From positions 2,294,001 through 2,358,000 of the forward strand of contig CP110630.1 of the NCBI GenBank assembly GCA_026210745.1: a stretch of 64,000 bases of DNA, read 5' to 3'. The translations under genes and the position numbers were made by a program. The stretch is from Exobasidium rhododendri (lineage: Eukaryota > Basidiomycota > Exobasidiomycetes > Exobasidiales > Exobasidiaceae). This document shows, one piece after another, positions 1-12,653 of this stretch. Every line of letters starts with the position of its first letter. The first letter of the stretch is position 1. A model generated the notes under the pieces. The model was not told the origin of the DNA and made no database searches. It saw nothing but the letters and a program-made list of their open reading frames with translations.

Positions 1-1715
1 CTCCTGTTGCATTTTCTATTCAGCACACGACTACAAATCAATCCACCCGCACCCCCGTGATGATATAAAATAAGGGAGCGGAAAGGGAAAAAGAGAGAAC
101 TGCGCGCGTATGTCTGTGTGTGTGTCGTTGCTGTTGATTAGATTGAACTTTAATACTTGTGTTACCTTTTTACTCTAAGGTATGATCCTTGTTTGCCTGT
201 CCTTGGTGTGTATACAGTTGCTTGTCTAGTAAGAACAGAAGAGGAGGGGAGAGCGTATTGGCACTATCGAAGCACGGGCCTGCTATTGTTGCATTGCCTT
301 TGTTCTTCTTCTCGCTCTCCTTTCGAATCGACGCGGGAAGAAAACGAAAAGAGGAGAGGACTGACCGCCTCTAGATCCTAGTCTGGGTAAAACTTTTCAC
401 GAAATCCATCAGCTTCCTCATCACCGTACTGCTAATTCTTCTTTGATCTACGCTCGGCCCCTCTGTTCTGGCTCTCGCCTTTGGTTCTGATTCTTCCATT
501 CATATCTCAGGTAGAGCGGGAAGAGAAAAGGAAAATGACTCACATTCTGCTTGTGCTCTGCTACATATGAGTCTGGGTCCGTCATCACCATCGTCGTTAC
601 CGTTGTCGTCATCACCATCGTAGTCCCTCTCCTCTCTCTTGCAGTTCTCACATCTCACCCGCCCACACAAGCTTGTATCAACTCTTCTGTCGCCCCCCAG
701 CATACTGCCGCACGCTCACCTGTTCACTCATTCTTGCACACCTCTCTCCCTCCTCGATCTCCGCACACCTAGACACATTTCATCTCTTCTTCCCATTCGA
801 CTTAGGCACTAAAGTCAGCTCCCGCTCCCGGCTGTATCAGCTGCTTCCAAGAATACAGTCCCCCGTTTTTCTCCTCCGTTCCTACCTGTCGTTGTCGTCG
901 GTGCCACACTGCAACTACTACACCATCTAGCGACACGGTAGTACTCCTCTTTTCTGCAACAGCTTCCTCCGTTCCTACAGCAGCGTCACGATCGAGCTGA
1001 GTCGCAAACTCGACGAAGACATTTCAGGAGAGGGACAATTCACTCTAGCCTGGTGCCTCCCACCCTATTCGCACCCCGACTCTGATTATTCGCCTCAAGA
1101 GTAGGGCCGTGTCACGGCTGGTCTGCTTTACCCGCTTCAAGCTCGGCGGTGGACAACTACAACAGCAGCAAGAACAGGCACTTTTCGGAATACTGTACAC
1201 TCCGTTGCTGCTGGCAAGACTAGATCTAGCAGAGTCAAGATAGCGTCGTCGGTCGGTCGCTCGTTTCGCCCTAGCCTCGATTGTCTCTTCCACATCACGG
1301 CGGGCGCTTCTCTCCCTCACCAGGTTGCGATTAGCCTAGACGCTGTAGTTCTACACTGTTCAGCCTTCACCCTTCCTTCGGCAAGGCCCTTTGTTGTCTT
1401 CTTTCTCTTCCTCTCCGCCATTTCTTCATTCAGCATTGCATTATCCCTTCAGCCCACGAATTTACTTTCTCGCCAAGTAACATCTCACTGCCTCGTCTAT
1501 ACAGTAACCGTCCTTTCCTAAAGTCTCGCCTCTAGCCCTTACGTAGATTTCCTATCAATTCTCCTTTGCATTAGCAGAGGCGTCTGCAGTCTCCATACCA
1601 CTGCCTTTGCCTCCATCAGCCTTTGATCATTCTGACTCGTCGTCGACACGGGGTCTTTCCTTTTCATACGCCACTTGTCACTAGAAGTAATATCCAGGTT
1701 GCTTCAACAACGAGT
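1..1715. other. Non-coding upstream region / likely long 5' leader
   Basis: No convincing coding sequence is seen in this 1.7 kb. It is rich in pyrimidine runs (CT-rich from about 600 to 1600), typical of fungal promoters and 5' leaders. The short open frames here have no recognisable domain and mostly begin at non-ATG codons. It probably holds the promoter and leader of the RNA-binding protein gene that starts at 1716. The first few hundred bases may be the end of a neighbouring transcript outside the window. Confidence 0.6.
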
Positions 1716-4444
1716 ATGCAGGGCAGTGAAGAGAAGCGATTCCAAGCTCTTTCGCGATCAAGTGCTGATCGCAGCACTTCATACTATGGTCGAACAGAAT
1801 ACCATTCTGGAAGCTTCACAGGTGCTGCCAAGCTGAAAGGACCCGGCAGCATGCCTAACGGCAATTTCAGCACAGCAGATGCACACAAAAATGAATGTGA
1901 AGGATTTACTAGCCCTCAAGACCCCTCCTATACAATAGCACTCAACAAGGACGATCGCTGGTCTGTGAACTCTGCCGAAGAGAAGAGCTCAAAGATGGAC
2001 GATACTTATAGTAACAATAAAGGACCTCTAGATATTACAATGCCGTCTGTGCTCTCTCCTGTAATCTCGGCAGACGACTCTTACGGCCTTCTGAGCGGCG
2101 TCAATCGGACAAGTAGAAGAGAAGGATTGGTCCAGAGTGGGATATCGAATCGTGTTTTAGCTTCTCATTTTGACGCTGAGTGGACACCGATGGCTGCCAG
2201 ACACAACGTCTTTGATCTGTCCACCAACCATCATCTCGGTGTTGGCGATACAATGAGAGACGACGACACGGACCGCTATGGACATGCAGTTCATCGAAGT
2301 GATAGCATGGAAGCACACGATGCCACCTATAAAGACCTTACTCCTTCTTCTGCACTATTCCCAAACCGTCACCTTCGTCAAGATATGAATTGCAATCAAG
2401 TCCACAAGACACAGACGATCTTCCCATCGGAGGCTGACTACGGCTTCGACAGGCCTTTTCGCTCAGCAACGAGTGCTGCAATGACGCCGACACTAGATCG
2501 GATGCCATACTCGCTACATTCTGATGGAGCGTATAGGCCTTATCAGACTCATCATCTAGGGATGGATAACGGTCGATCGGCTGCTACTGAGATGGCGATC
2601 TCTTCTCCGTCCGAGTTTGATGAAGAATACAGCATCTTTGTCGGTGATCTCTGCCCAGAATTGCGCGAAGAGGATCTAGTGGCTCAATTTTTGCATCCCT
2701 CTGCATGGCCAGCTTCGCATCCTCTTGCCATTGCCCATGCTCATGCTCAACAAGTTCAAGGCAATTTCTCAGTTCCAGCAAAGAGTAGACCAAGTCCTTT
2801 CACCTCCACCAAGTCTGCCAAGGTGAGCAGCAGCGTTGAAAGTCGTTGTCAGGCACTCTTGCTGAAAGCTTTTTTTTTCTCTTCTTTCTTCTCTTTTCTT
2901 TATTTTTCTTTTCGTTTCACCCTTTCCTGCCTTAGATCATGACTGACCCTCAAACAGGCGCTTCTCGTGGCTTTGGATTCGTTCGCTTCTCAAGAGAGGC
3001 AGACTGTGCTCGCGCTCTGATCGAGATGCAAGGTATGGTCATCCATCCGAGTCATGGAATCGGCAGGCCACTTCGAGTGTGCACGGCCACACCCAAGAAT
3101 AGAGTAATTCCAGCGACTCCTTCCTCGTCTACTTTGAATACAGTCAACAGGGACAATTCCTCCCTCACGGATACGCTTAAACTGCATCAACAGTTCCTTC
3201 TTCAGCAACAAAATCGATTGAGAAGTGCCCCAAATCAGCCTCTACGCAATGCTTTGTCGGAGAGGAGCAACACGCTACCGTTCAGTCCAGTGTCCACCAC
3301 AGCAAACAAGAATTTCCTCGGCTATCCCAGTAGCGACTCATCGACTACTTCTGCTTCGGCGGTAGCATACTCGAATAGCGCATTAGATCCAAACAACACC
3401 ACCGTCTTTGTCGGTGGACTTTCATCCTTGATCTCAGAAGACACGCTCAAGACTTTCTTTGCTCCTTTTGGTGAGATCATCTACGTCAAGATTCCACCTG
3501 GAAAGGGATGCGGCTTCGTCCAATTCGTACAAAAGCAGGACGCCGAACGAGCCATTGAACGCATGCAGGGGTTTCCTATCGGCGGTGGGCGCATCAGGCT
3601 TAGCTGGGGTCGCAGTCAGGGTGATAAAGCGGCAGCGGCAGCAGCTCAAGCAATGACACAAGCAAGTCAATTGACGCAATACACCAGTCTGACAGACTTT
3701 GGAGCTTTGACACCAGCACAATTGAACCATCTTGCCAACCTCAGCTTTGCAAGTAATGGTGATGAGGCGACTTCTGCCAATAGTGGTTCGAGCGATGCAA
3801 GTCTGCTCTTATTACGACGTTTGGCGGCCAATGCCGCTGCTGCATCTGTCTTCTCACCGACACATTCTTCCGCTCTGGAACGCAGACATGAGCAAAGCTA
3901 CGATGTATCTGCCGAAGCAATGAGACATCTGCCCTTGCTGGAGCAGCAACATCGTCAAGCTCAGTACAGTACAAACAATCATCATCAACAAGACGCCTGG
4001 AAGAGCTTGGACCAACAGGACTATGAAAGGGACAGTCTAAATCGGCCGTATGCTTCGCAACAGTGGCAAGCGAGAGACGAATGCAATGGCTATGAGAGTG
4101 GGGACTATCTTGCTTCTCTTCTCCCTTCTCTTCACCTGGAGGAGACCAGCAACTCTTTGCCGCATCCACAGCCAGGGTTCAAGGACAGTCAACCCAAGCC
4201 GACTCTGCAACAGACAGGCCTCGACTCGTTTTCTGCTCTACTACGAGATCGTGAATTTGAGAAAGCGTTAGCGTCGGGTGAAAAGAGGGACGCTACAAAG
4301 TCACTGAAAGATTGCACCTCGTTCTCGCCTTTCAGTCCTACGATCTCACCGACACTGGACAACGATCTACCTCTTCCTAAGATGAACGACGCTGAGCTGC
4401 ATCGATCTTTCGCCTCACTGGAAAGTCGAGAGCGCCGATGCTAA
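1716..4444 (+). CDS. Nam8/Csx1/Ngr1-like RNA-binding protein with two RRMs
   Basis: Exons 1716-2822 and 2936-4444 give 871 residues. The ATG at 1716 is the first in-frame ATG; the open frame before it lacks one. The intron has a GTGAGC donor and a TTAG acceptor after a T-rich tract. The first RRM (about residues 305-405) starts SIFVGDL and ends with GFGFVRF; the intron splits it. It carries an extra loop of about 30 residues between RNP2 and RNP1. The second RRM (about 520-600) has TVFVGGL and GCGFVQF and ends RIRLSWGRSQ, the signature of RRM3 in the Nam8/Csx1/Ngr1 (TIA1-like) family. These proteins bind U-rich RNA in U1 snRNP splicing or mRNA stability. The usual RRM1 is not visible; the first 300 residues are Ser/Thr-rich and disordered. 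The C-terminal part is Gln- and Ala-rich. The family call is firm; the exact orthologue (splicing or mRNA decay) is not. Confidence 0.85.
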
Positions 4445-5444
4445 GACTTTTGCCTCTATCGAAAGCTCTCCCAGCAGCACGTCCTTCGCCGCTCCTCTCC
4501 GGTCTTTTGACGGCACATTGTCATCCTGCCAGCTAGTCTGTGGCCTTGCTTGGCTATTCTACACTCTCGTCGTCCCGTTCTTTCTTTCTCCATCTTCATC
4601 TCTAAACGTCCCAGTACTTGATCAATCGATGTGGCACAGTCAGTCGTAGCTCGTAGTTCCTAACTTCTTCTTTTCATTCCTCTCTCCCCTCTCGTCATTC
4701 TGTAGTGCAGCAACAAAGTCTTCGTCTTCGCTCTCTCGCCCTTTTGCTTTTCACCACTCTCTGTCTGTCTCTGTCTCTCTTTTCGTCATTGTCAACTTCC
4801 GCCGTCCAAACAGCTGCGGCGTGTATATATGTGATATTCTATGTTACTGTAGACATGGCGAGGTGTAGAGGGAGAATTGGAGGTCTATCTTCAGGCAAGC
4901 AACTGTGACCCAAGAAATTTTGCTGAGCCTGTAATTTCAGCAACGATGCTCAAAAATGCATATCGAGTAGTACGATCATCGTGACTTTTACTTCACGCAA
5001 CGGCCGTGAGTAGAATCATAGCCGGACTGGCACTAAAGACAGTATCGACAATTAGATCTTTAATAATAATATTTCAAGACATCATCAAGAGAAAAGAGAG
5101 GGGGGAAAAGATAAAGGAGACTTGAATCGTAGACCGAAAAAAAATGGTCGAAAGTGTAGGTAAGATGAGGTTCCAATCTCCCCTTTAGGCAATTGAAGAA
5201 GGCGTCAGGGTTAAATTCGGTGTGTGAAGTATGCTACAAGACGCAGGCGATCAAGTGGGGAAAGGGTGGAGGGCAAGACGCCGATCTCTCCTTTCCCTTC
5301 CTTTGGAATACTCTATGCGGAAATCGCCGTTGACTGTCGCCAGATCAGCTTGATTTGCTCGCGACCATCTACCATGGCCGCCTCTCGAAATGTCTGACGG
5401 TGATTACAATTCCAAGGGAGGGAGTGTTAAGCCCCTCTTTCTTT
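4445..5444. other. Tail-to-tail intergenic region
   Basis: This 1 kb lies between the 3' ends of the Nam8-like gene (+) and ARB1 (-). It is CT-rich to about 4800 and then more mixed, with AT-rich pieces near 5050-5080 that could serve as poly(A) signals. No supported gene is seen. Confidence 0.5.
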
Positions 5445-7566
5445 TTACTTGTTTCCCTTGGCGGTAAGCTTGGCCCTTTCGATTGCGGCCGCTGAGTTCT
5501 TCATCAACATCTTCTTGTAGTCGGCGATTCCAATGTCTTCCTTGGACAGATTGACAATCTTTCGGTCTTTAACCTCCCACAGATCTTGGGCAACTTGCGA
5601 AATCAATCGGAAATCGTGAGAAACAATGACGACACCACCTTCAAATTCACGGATCGCATTGGCCAACGCATCGATGGAGCCCATGTCCAAATGATTGGTA
5701 GGCTCATCCAGCAGCAACACGTGGGGGTTCTCCATCGCCAATTGTGAAAAGACGACTCGATTGCGCAGACCGTCAGACAAGGTTCGAATAGGGGTCGTCT
5801 GATGAGCACCACTGAGACCAAATCGACCCAACTGACCTCTCCAGTATTGAATGTCTTTGCCGGGGAACTTTTCGGAATATCTTCCTTGCAGGTATTCAAT
5901 CGGACTCTTTTCGTAGGGCAACTGTTCAGCAGAGTGTTGGCTGTACTTTCCAAGCTTGAGACCGGCATGTCTCTGAACACTTCCCTTGACTGGCTGCAGT
6001 ACACCAGTGATCAAGTTAAGCAACGTCGATTTACCTGTACCATTTTGTCCTACTATGGCGACTCTACTGTCCATGTCGATACCGAAGCTTAGGTCCTTGT
6101 ACAGGTAGTCTTTCTCTTCTCCACTATAGCTGAAGGCGACGTCGTTGAATGCAATAATGGGAGGTGGCAATTTTCGGATATCCTCGAAGTTGAATCGAAG
6201 GAGTCTCGGCACAACAACAGGCTCGATGAGACCGGCGGCCTCCATCTTGTCAATGATCTTTTGCTTAGATTTCGCTTGTTTGACCAAGTTGGCATACGTA
6301 CCTGCCGAAGCAATGAACTTCTTGATATGCTGGATTTCTTCCTGTTGCTTGGCGTAGGCTTTCATTTGGTTAACTTCATTTTCGCTCTTGGTTCGCACGT
6401 ATGTACTGTAATTACCACCATAATAGACCAATTGCTTCTGTACTGTGAGATCCATGATGTTGGTGCAGACACTGTCCATAAAATCAGCGGAATGACTTGT
6501 AAAGACGAGAATGTGGTTGTAAGTTGCCAGGTAGGCTTCTAGCCATACAACAGCTTCCAAGTCCAAGTGATTCCTATCGATAGACAGCAGAGAGATAAGG
6601 CAATAATGTAAGACTTCTCATCTGCACACATTCGACGTCTATAGGACCCCTTGCACTCACGTAGGTTCGTCGAGCAGCAACAAGTGGGGCTTGATGAAGA
6701 GTGCTCTAGCCAGACTGACTCGCATTCGCCATCCACCGGATAGATCCTTAGTGGGCTTAGCCATCATTTGCTTGCTGAACCCCAATCCGTGTAAGATCGC
6801 ACCTGCCTTTGCTTCAAAGGTAGCAGGGTCCAAATCTTCTAACTCCTCCATCTTGAGCTCCATACCGATCTCATCTACGTCATCAGCAGTAGACATGTCC
6901 TCAATCTCCTTCTCTAGTCGTGCCACTTTTTCTCGCGCAGAGCGGATGATGAAATCCATGGCATCAGTCTCTGAAGGCTCAGCTTCACCTCGAACCAAGT
7001 GAATATCGACATGCTCGGGGATTTCGACGTCTCGATTGGCCAAAGCTTCTAGGAACGTCGTCTTTCCCGATCCGTTCTCTCCCAAGAGACCGTATCTAGA
7101 TCATAATGAACACGCGTTCCGCAGTTCAGCATCAACAAGATACCTTTGCTACATACTCATACAGGTAGTCTTACCTTTGTCCGTAATTGAGAACGATAGT
7201 TGCTCCATCGACGAGTAATCTACCATGGAAACTCATTGTGAAATTGTCGACGTGGACATCTCGACTTTGCTTGTCACTGGTCAAAACACCGGAAGCATTT
7301 CGCTCGGTGGCAAGCTCAAGCTTCTTCATGTCCAGATGCTCAACCGAAGTGTTGGCACTCATGTTAGTCATAGGAGTTCCATTAGAGGAAGCTGCACCGT
7401 TGGTGGAAGATGAGTTGGTCGTAGTTCCCTTCGATGCAGCTTTGGCAGCCTTGTCACTGTCAGATGTTAGGAAGGGGGAGAGCCTCAGCAGAAAACAATG
7501 CGGTGGTGGAGAATGTCTTACAACTCACGCTTGTCGTTTGGCCTTCGAAGCAGAAACAGGCGGCAT
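5445..7566 (-). CDS. ARB1: ABC-F ATPase Arb1, ribosome biogenesis
   Basis: Exons 7529-7566, 7175-7456, 6661-7095 and 5445-6573 give 627 residues. The N-terminus MPPVSASKAKRQA is nearly the same as yeast Arb1, which fixes the start in a 38-nt first exon. There are two ABC cassettes and no membrane segments, as expected for ABC-F proteins. Cassette 1 has Walker A GENGSGKT (112-119), signature LSGGW and LLLLDEPTNHLD; the intron at 6574-6660 falls inside this last motif. Cassette 2 has Walker A GQNGTGKS (about 425), a degenerate signature LSDGL as usual for Arb1/ABCF2, and LLLDEPTNHLD. Arb1 shuttles between cytoplasm and nucleus and helps make 40S and 60S subunits. It diverges from the mL41 gene, sharing a 474-bp spacer. 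Confidence 0.95.
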
Positions 7567-8040
7567 TTTATGTTGGACCTAGTGTGGTTGCAGAGGTGGT
7601 CCGGCCGCCGAAGGAGTTGAGTACGCGAGAGATTGATTAGATGCAGCACAAGACGAGGTCCAGTACTTTTTTGAGATCGCTTTGCCGGTCTTGCCTCGAT
7701 GAAAAAGTTTCTTTCTACTATGGGCAGAGTGGTTGCGAAACAAAGAGAGGGAAGAAAGAGTTCTTACTCGTCGGATTGAGGAGTGGAAAGCTCTCAAAGT
7801 GACGACTTGGATCTCTTTGTATGCCTCGAAACTTTTTGTTCCCAAGTTTCATGCTTCAGCTTGTCCACGCGCTCAGAACGTAGAGGAAAGGGAAAAAAGG
7901 AAAAGAAAAAAACTTGCCCTCGCTCTCACGTGTGCCTCTCGCATGGCTTCCAACTACGATGCTGATGTGCTTCATCTCGTTGTGTACCGCACAGTGACCT
8001 AATTGACATCGCTACTTGCTTCCACCACCCCTAGACCACG
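7567..8040. promoter_or_regulatory. Divergent promoter, ARB1 / mL41
   Basis: This 474-bp spacer lies between the start codons of ARB1 (-) and the mitochondrial ribosomal protein gene (+). It must hold both promoters and leaders. No defined element could be assigned, and the short open frames in it are not supported. Confidence 0.5.
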
Positions 8041-8590
8041 ATGAGGCCTTCATTAGCGCTCTGGAGTAAAGCGTCTCGACTGCCCTTGAACTCCAAGAAG
8101 GCGAATAAGGACTTTTACAAGGGGACCCGAGCCGGTAATATCATGATTAGGAAGAGGATAGCGGTTGCTAATCGTAACACCGGGGAGCAACTATATGACG
8201 AAGACGAGAGGGAGAGAACGTGGAATCTAAAGACACATCGAATAGACGAAGGACGAGTGACATCATACATCGTACCACCAGGTCTATCAGCATCGACTGT
8301 GAGTTTTACACAGGAGTAGCAGGACGTCTCCGATTGGGTCGAGGGGACTGACTTCCTTTACGTTGTCTTTAAAGCTTCGTCCACTGGTGTTTCTAGGCAA
8401 GAGGGCTGAAGGAGGAGTAGAGTCGAGACCAGATCACGGTTATCCGGGAGCAGCGAAGATGAGACAAGGTGGAGGTCTGGACGCCCAAGTCTACATGGAT
8501 GTGCGACACGACATCATCCAAAGGAGAGTTATGAACGATGACACGCAGAACAGTCTCAGCGAGGCCAAGAGGATTGGTCGCAAGGAGTGA
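8041..8590 (+). CDS. Mitochondrial large-subunit ribosomal protein mL41 (MRPL27 family)
   Basis: Exons 8041-8298 and 8375-8590 give 157 residues. The 76-nt intron has donor GTGAGT and acceptor AAAG. The N-terminus MRPSLALWSK followed by basic residues suits a mitochondrial targeting sequence. The stretch KDFYKGTRAGN is the core that I associate with fungal MRPL27/mL41, a protein of the large mitoribosomal subunit. The second exon continues LRPLVFLGKR into a charged tail, longer than in yeast. The CDS ends only 78 bp from the 3' end of NAA10 on the other strand, so the two 3' UTRs must overlap. Family assignment rests on the N-terminal core; the C-terminal half is less conserved. Confidence 0.75.
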
Positions 8591-8668
8591 TGCCGTCAAC
8601 CCCCATCTCCATATTTGTAATATATATCATCAATGTACTAACGAAACTCTACTTGCTAAGAAATACAG

Positions 8669-9451
8669 CTACAACAGCTCCAACCTCATGGCAAGAGCGT
8701 CTTCTCCATCAGCATCTGGGAGAGGGGAGACGTATTAGAAAAGTGGCTCATCTCCAAAGCAACTTCCCACTTACAATATGCCTTTTCCACTTCATGCACG
8801 GTAAAGCCTAATGTGTCCCTATACAGGCCAATGGCAGCTCTATTCGTCTGGCGCACATGGAGAGAAACATATTTTGCTCCATATACATCTCTCATGGCCG
8901 TTTCTGCCCGTCCATAGTGTTAGAGTTACACAACAAATTGAGTGGCATGACAAGGAAACTACTCACGAGACTGTTTCATCAATTTGTTGGCCAAACCTAG
9001 CCTTCGGTATGACCTCAACACACTTATACTTGTCACATGCCCATGCGGGACACCATCCGTCGGCTCTTCTTCCCTGCACATCGTACAAGTGTTTCAGTGT
9101 CGATATGCGGTCAAAGTGGGTAGAAAGATATCACTCACATTTTGCCCATGATATAACCAACGATGCGACCTTTCTCGTCCTCTGCAACGTAAGAAAGCTG
9201 TGGCCAAGTTAGGGCATGGTAGAAGTCTGAGAGGAGACGAACGGATGAAATTAGATTATGCAAGGCAAGCAGTAGCATGATCTCATCCCACCCACAGTAT
9301 CGCATAGTATAATTCTCTGGTAGATTGTGCAGGTTACAATTCTGCATCCCCAGCTGATCATTGATCTACTGAGCCACATAACAGTCAGTCACTACCTTCA
9401 AGGTCGTTTGCCAGACGTCTAAGTACCTACCGTCGCCTCTCTGATGTTCAT
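8669..9451 (-). CDS. NAA10: N-terminal acetyltransferase catalytic subunit Naa10/Ard1
   Basis: Six exons: 9431-9451, 9296-9365, 9139-9226, 8967-9073, 8775-8903 and 8669-8715, giving 153 residues. The spliced protein starts [19 protein letters not shown] and continues with [15 protein letters not shown], the hallmark of Ard1/Naa10. The acetyl-CoA-binding segment is RRLGLANKL and the GNAT core ends near LYRDTLGF. With Naa15 this forms NatA, which acetylates N-terminal Ser, Ala, Thr and similar residues on nascent chains at the ribosome. The protein is short and ends soon after [10 protein letters not shown], without the acidic tail of animal Naa10. It has six exons for only 462 coding bases, so simple ORF calls recover only fragments. 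Confidence 0.95.
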
Positions 9452-10033
9452 GCTTGCTAGGCCAGCGAGCGTATCGAAGCATTCAGTGTCAATTTCTTGT
9501 GTAATTTCCCGGAGGGACGTTCAACTCGACATCCATCTTCCTGACAACACACGTGATGCGTCACCATCGCGGTCCAGAAGCGGAGTTGCTCGCTCGTCCC
9601 CGCTTGGAGGGCTACTAGCAGCTTGCAGCTCGCTATTCTATCCTTATCATCACACTGCTCCGACTTTCTTTGCTGCTCCTCTGCTAAGTCTTTCCTTAGC
9701 TCCTGCTTGCTTTTTCGGGCCCTTTGTTGATGCAGAGCAGACTCTGCATGAACACCGGTGACCACAGCAGAGTCACCTCTACTGCAACACTGCCCTCTAC
9801 AATCAATTATCACCATCATTGAGCTTGCTCGTGGTCATTAGCATGCTCGAGAGGAATCTCGACGTCGGCTCCAACGGAAATCTCCGTCTATTCTGCGACT
9901 ATACTAGCGAATAAGCTCGTCCGTACTTATTAGTAAGCCTTCTCGAATCTGTCGTCGGCAGCAAAGACACCCATCTGTCTATCCATCCATCCACTTCTGT
10001 TATCTGACGCAGAGAACAAAAGAATTGTTCGAC
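9452..10033. promoter_or_regulatory. Divergent promoter, NAA10 / uncharacterised 850-aa protein
   Basis: This 582-bp spacer lies between two divergent starts. Open frames on both strands here (about 9457-9819 minus and 9444-9761 plus) lie opposite each other, have no ATG-led conserved content and look like chance. No specific element is assigned. Confidence 0.5.
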
Positions 10034-12653
10034 ATGTCATCCTCATCGCTCACAACGCTATTTGTAGTTGGACCAGACGAGTACGTTGAGTTCAACGAGA
10101 GTATGGGATCGAAGGCTTTTCTCGAGCACGTCTGGGATCAGAGCAAGAGTCCTCTGAAGAGTGAAGGTAGGTGGGAAAAGTATGTCTCTCGAGGTTTCAA
10201 CTCTTCACTTACATGTTTGCTGCTCTGTCCTAGAGACAGCGGCGTCTGGCACGCTGCTGCACTCAGCTGGTGCTCGAATTTCGTCTACTCCTCCTCCGCA
10301 AATAGAATTTCCCACAATTCTTCGCAACAAGGGAAAAGGAAATAGCTATAAAACAACAGGAAAGTGGATATCCTGGGACGAATTGAAGCAGAAGAATCCA
10401 CTCGCTTTGGCAGAGCCACCAAGCTTGGAAGAGTTTGGGAACAGTGGCGGCAAAGTAGGGGCAGGAGACAAAGTTGAAGCAGGTGCATGGCTAAAAGACG
10501 AAAAGAAGCCTAGGATGACAAAGAGGAAGAAGGATCTGACGAAAGCTGCGCTACTATCTGACTCCGACGGCTGGACAGGCGGCTCAGCAGAAAGTGTGTA
10601 TGCAGCGTCTATTGATTGCGACAAGAGTGATATGAAACACACCCGGAAAGGTGGCACGTCTGAAAGTATCTATGCCTCCCACGACCCGTCGGACCAAGGT
10701 GGCTGGCTGAGTGGATCCTCTACGCCTGTTCTTCGCGCCAAGCCTAGGATTGTCATCAAAGGAAAAGATAAGGCCACCGAAGATAAGAAGGGTGTGGTAT
10801 CGCACGAAGAAGAAGCGAGAGATGCCGCTGCTACTGCTGCTCCACGGCAGCTCAGAAAGAGTCGATCTGGTCTCAGCTTGTCGGAGCGACTAGGCATGGA
10901 TGATTTGAAGGAAGCATCGACGACTGAACCGATGCCATATCTTGGTGCCTCCGACAAGTCTGGCACATCAGAAGACAGGCCGGTCGGAGTGAGCCAACCA
11001 CGCAATAGACCACCCAATCTAGATTTACGGAACCAGAGAGAGCTTCCTTTCTCGTCCAATACTGGCACACCCATCCCGCAAACTCCACTCAGTGCATCTC
11101 ATTCTCCTCCAGAGACGCCGCTTAAGTACATGTGGAGAGACGACAGCAGGACATATAACTTTCCGGCGACACCCGGGCTCGAAGTGGCTGGACACGACAC
11201 TACACTTGGTGGTGGAGAAGGACCTACGAGATTAGGTGGCTTGCTGTTAAATTCAGGTGAAGGTGCCAGCGTCCTGCCTCAAGAGCTCCAGACGCCCGGC
11301 AGAAAGACCATTCTTCTAGATGCTATGACCAGCAGCTTTTCTCCTCATCCTCTAGCTACGACTAGTAGCAATCCTTCTACTACCAACGCAGCGAAATCAC
11401 AAATCGATCATATGTTGGCGAGACTCAGGTTAGCTCGATCTGACGCGGCAACACCGCCGGGTGGTGGGATTCAGGAGAGTCGATGGGCGGTAAAGGAGAT
11501 TCCTGAGCCTAGTGGAACAAAGGCTCCGACAGACATTCCTAGAGAAGATCAGGAAGTGCAAATCCCGCTTATCGCTATCCCTACAGCCCCACGAGCGCTC
11601 CGAAAAGCTGATCAGAGTTTGAAGAATGGACATGCAGGAGTCGGTGCTGCTACATCATCAGGGCATCCGAAGACTTTGTTGGAGCGCATGACCTCGGCAA
11701 CCCACCAGCCTGCAGAGGAGACTGTCAAGCCAATCAAGAGTAAGAAGGAGAGAAAGCGAGGCAGTAGAAAGGGTGAGGACCGACATGAAGACACAGCGTT
11801 GGCTGCAACAGTAACACCATCTACGCCGTCACAACAAGCGCTCAATGATATAGAGAATAATCACCGCGCGAAGCCTTCTGCCGCTCCTATCCACGAAGAG
11901 TCGTTGCCTAGTCCAGCCCCAGTGGAAGAAGAGAAGCCTGTCGCCACGACAGATGGAGCCGATGCCACCCATCAGTCCGTCCTTTTCGCCCCGTTCTTTC
12001 CGTCTTCTTCTTCTGCAGCATCAATTTCGACCAACCTGACAGAAACGTCATCCGCTGTTGGTAATGAGACTTTCACAAGCATCAATTGGGCAGACGATGA
12101 TGATGACGACATGCCTGAGCTGCCGGAAGAGTGGATAAGAGGAGCTCAAACAATGGTGACGGAAAACACTCTCACATCTCCTACACCAGCTGCAACCACA
12201 TCGCTGACCAGACGGGAGAGCAGCAGTGAAGATGGGGGAGGAAAGAGCGATGATTCCAATGCAATCAATTCGGCAAAGACTCGCAAGCGCGGTGGAAAGG
12301 GAAGGACTAGAAAGGGAAAGGAGACTGATGCAACAAAGTCCGCTCTTCCACGCGCACCTCGCGGAATGCAGCCTGCAAAAGCCTCTGTTGCTGCTCCTAA
12401 AGAGCTTTTCCCCTCTCACGATACTTCGCAAGACCCACCTCGAGGTTCAAGTGCGAGCAAAGATCGAAATGGGTACCATCGAGAGCAAAGATCAAATGGC
12501 CGGCCAAAATACATGGCAAGCAACAACGATGCTTTCAGCAGACTGGCTAAAGGTGCTATTCAGATCAGTACCAAGCCTCCAGCAGGTCCTAGCGAAGAAG
12601 CACAGCACAAGCCTCGAAAGCCGGCTGTCTCGACAGGAGTCAATCGGACTTGA
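10034..12653 (+). CDS. Uncharacterised low-complexity protein, 850 aa
   Basis: Exons 10034-10166 and 10234-12653. The start is the ATG giving MSSSSLTTLFVVGPDEYVEF; the 67-nt intron (donor GTAGGT, acceptor CCTAG) joins an ordered N-terminal piece to a long disordered region. I do not recognise a domain. Visible features are a possible short conserved segment GKWISWDELKQKNPL (near residue 95), many Ser/Thr/Pro and Lys/Arg clusters, a basic patch GKGRTRKGKE, and an acidic stretch DDDDDDMPELPEEW (near 660-675). This make-up is common in nuclear or RNA-associated scaffold proteins, but that is only inference. The long clean frame, ATG and strong splice sites support a real gene. Confidence 0.75.

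Noticed and set aside
3741-4169. 142-aa minus frame inside the Nam8-like gene
   Set aside because: Antisense shadow of a Gln/Ser-rich region; no independent support.
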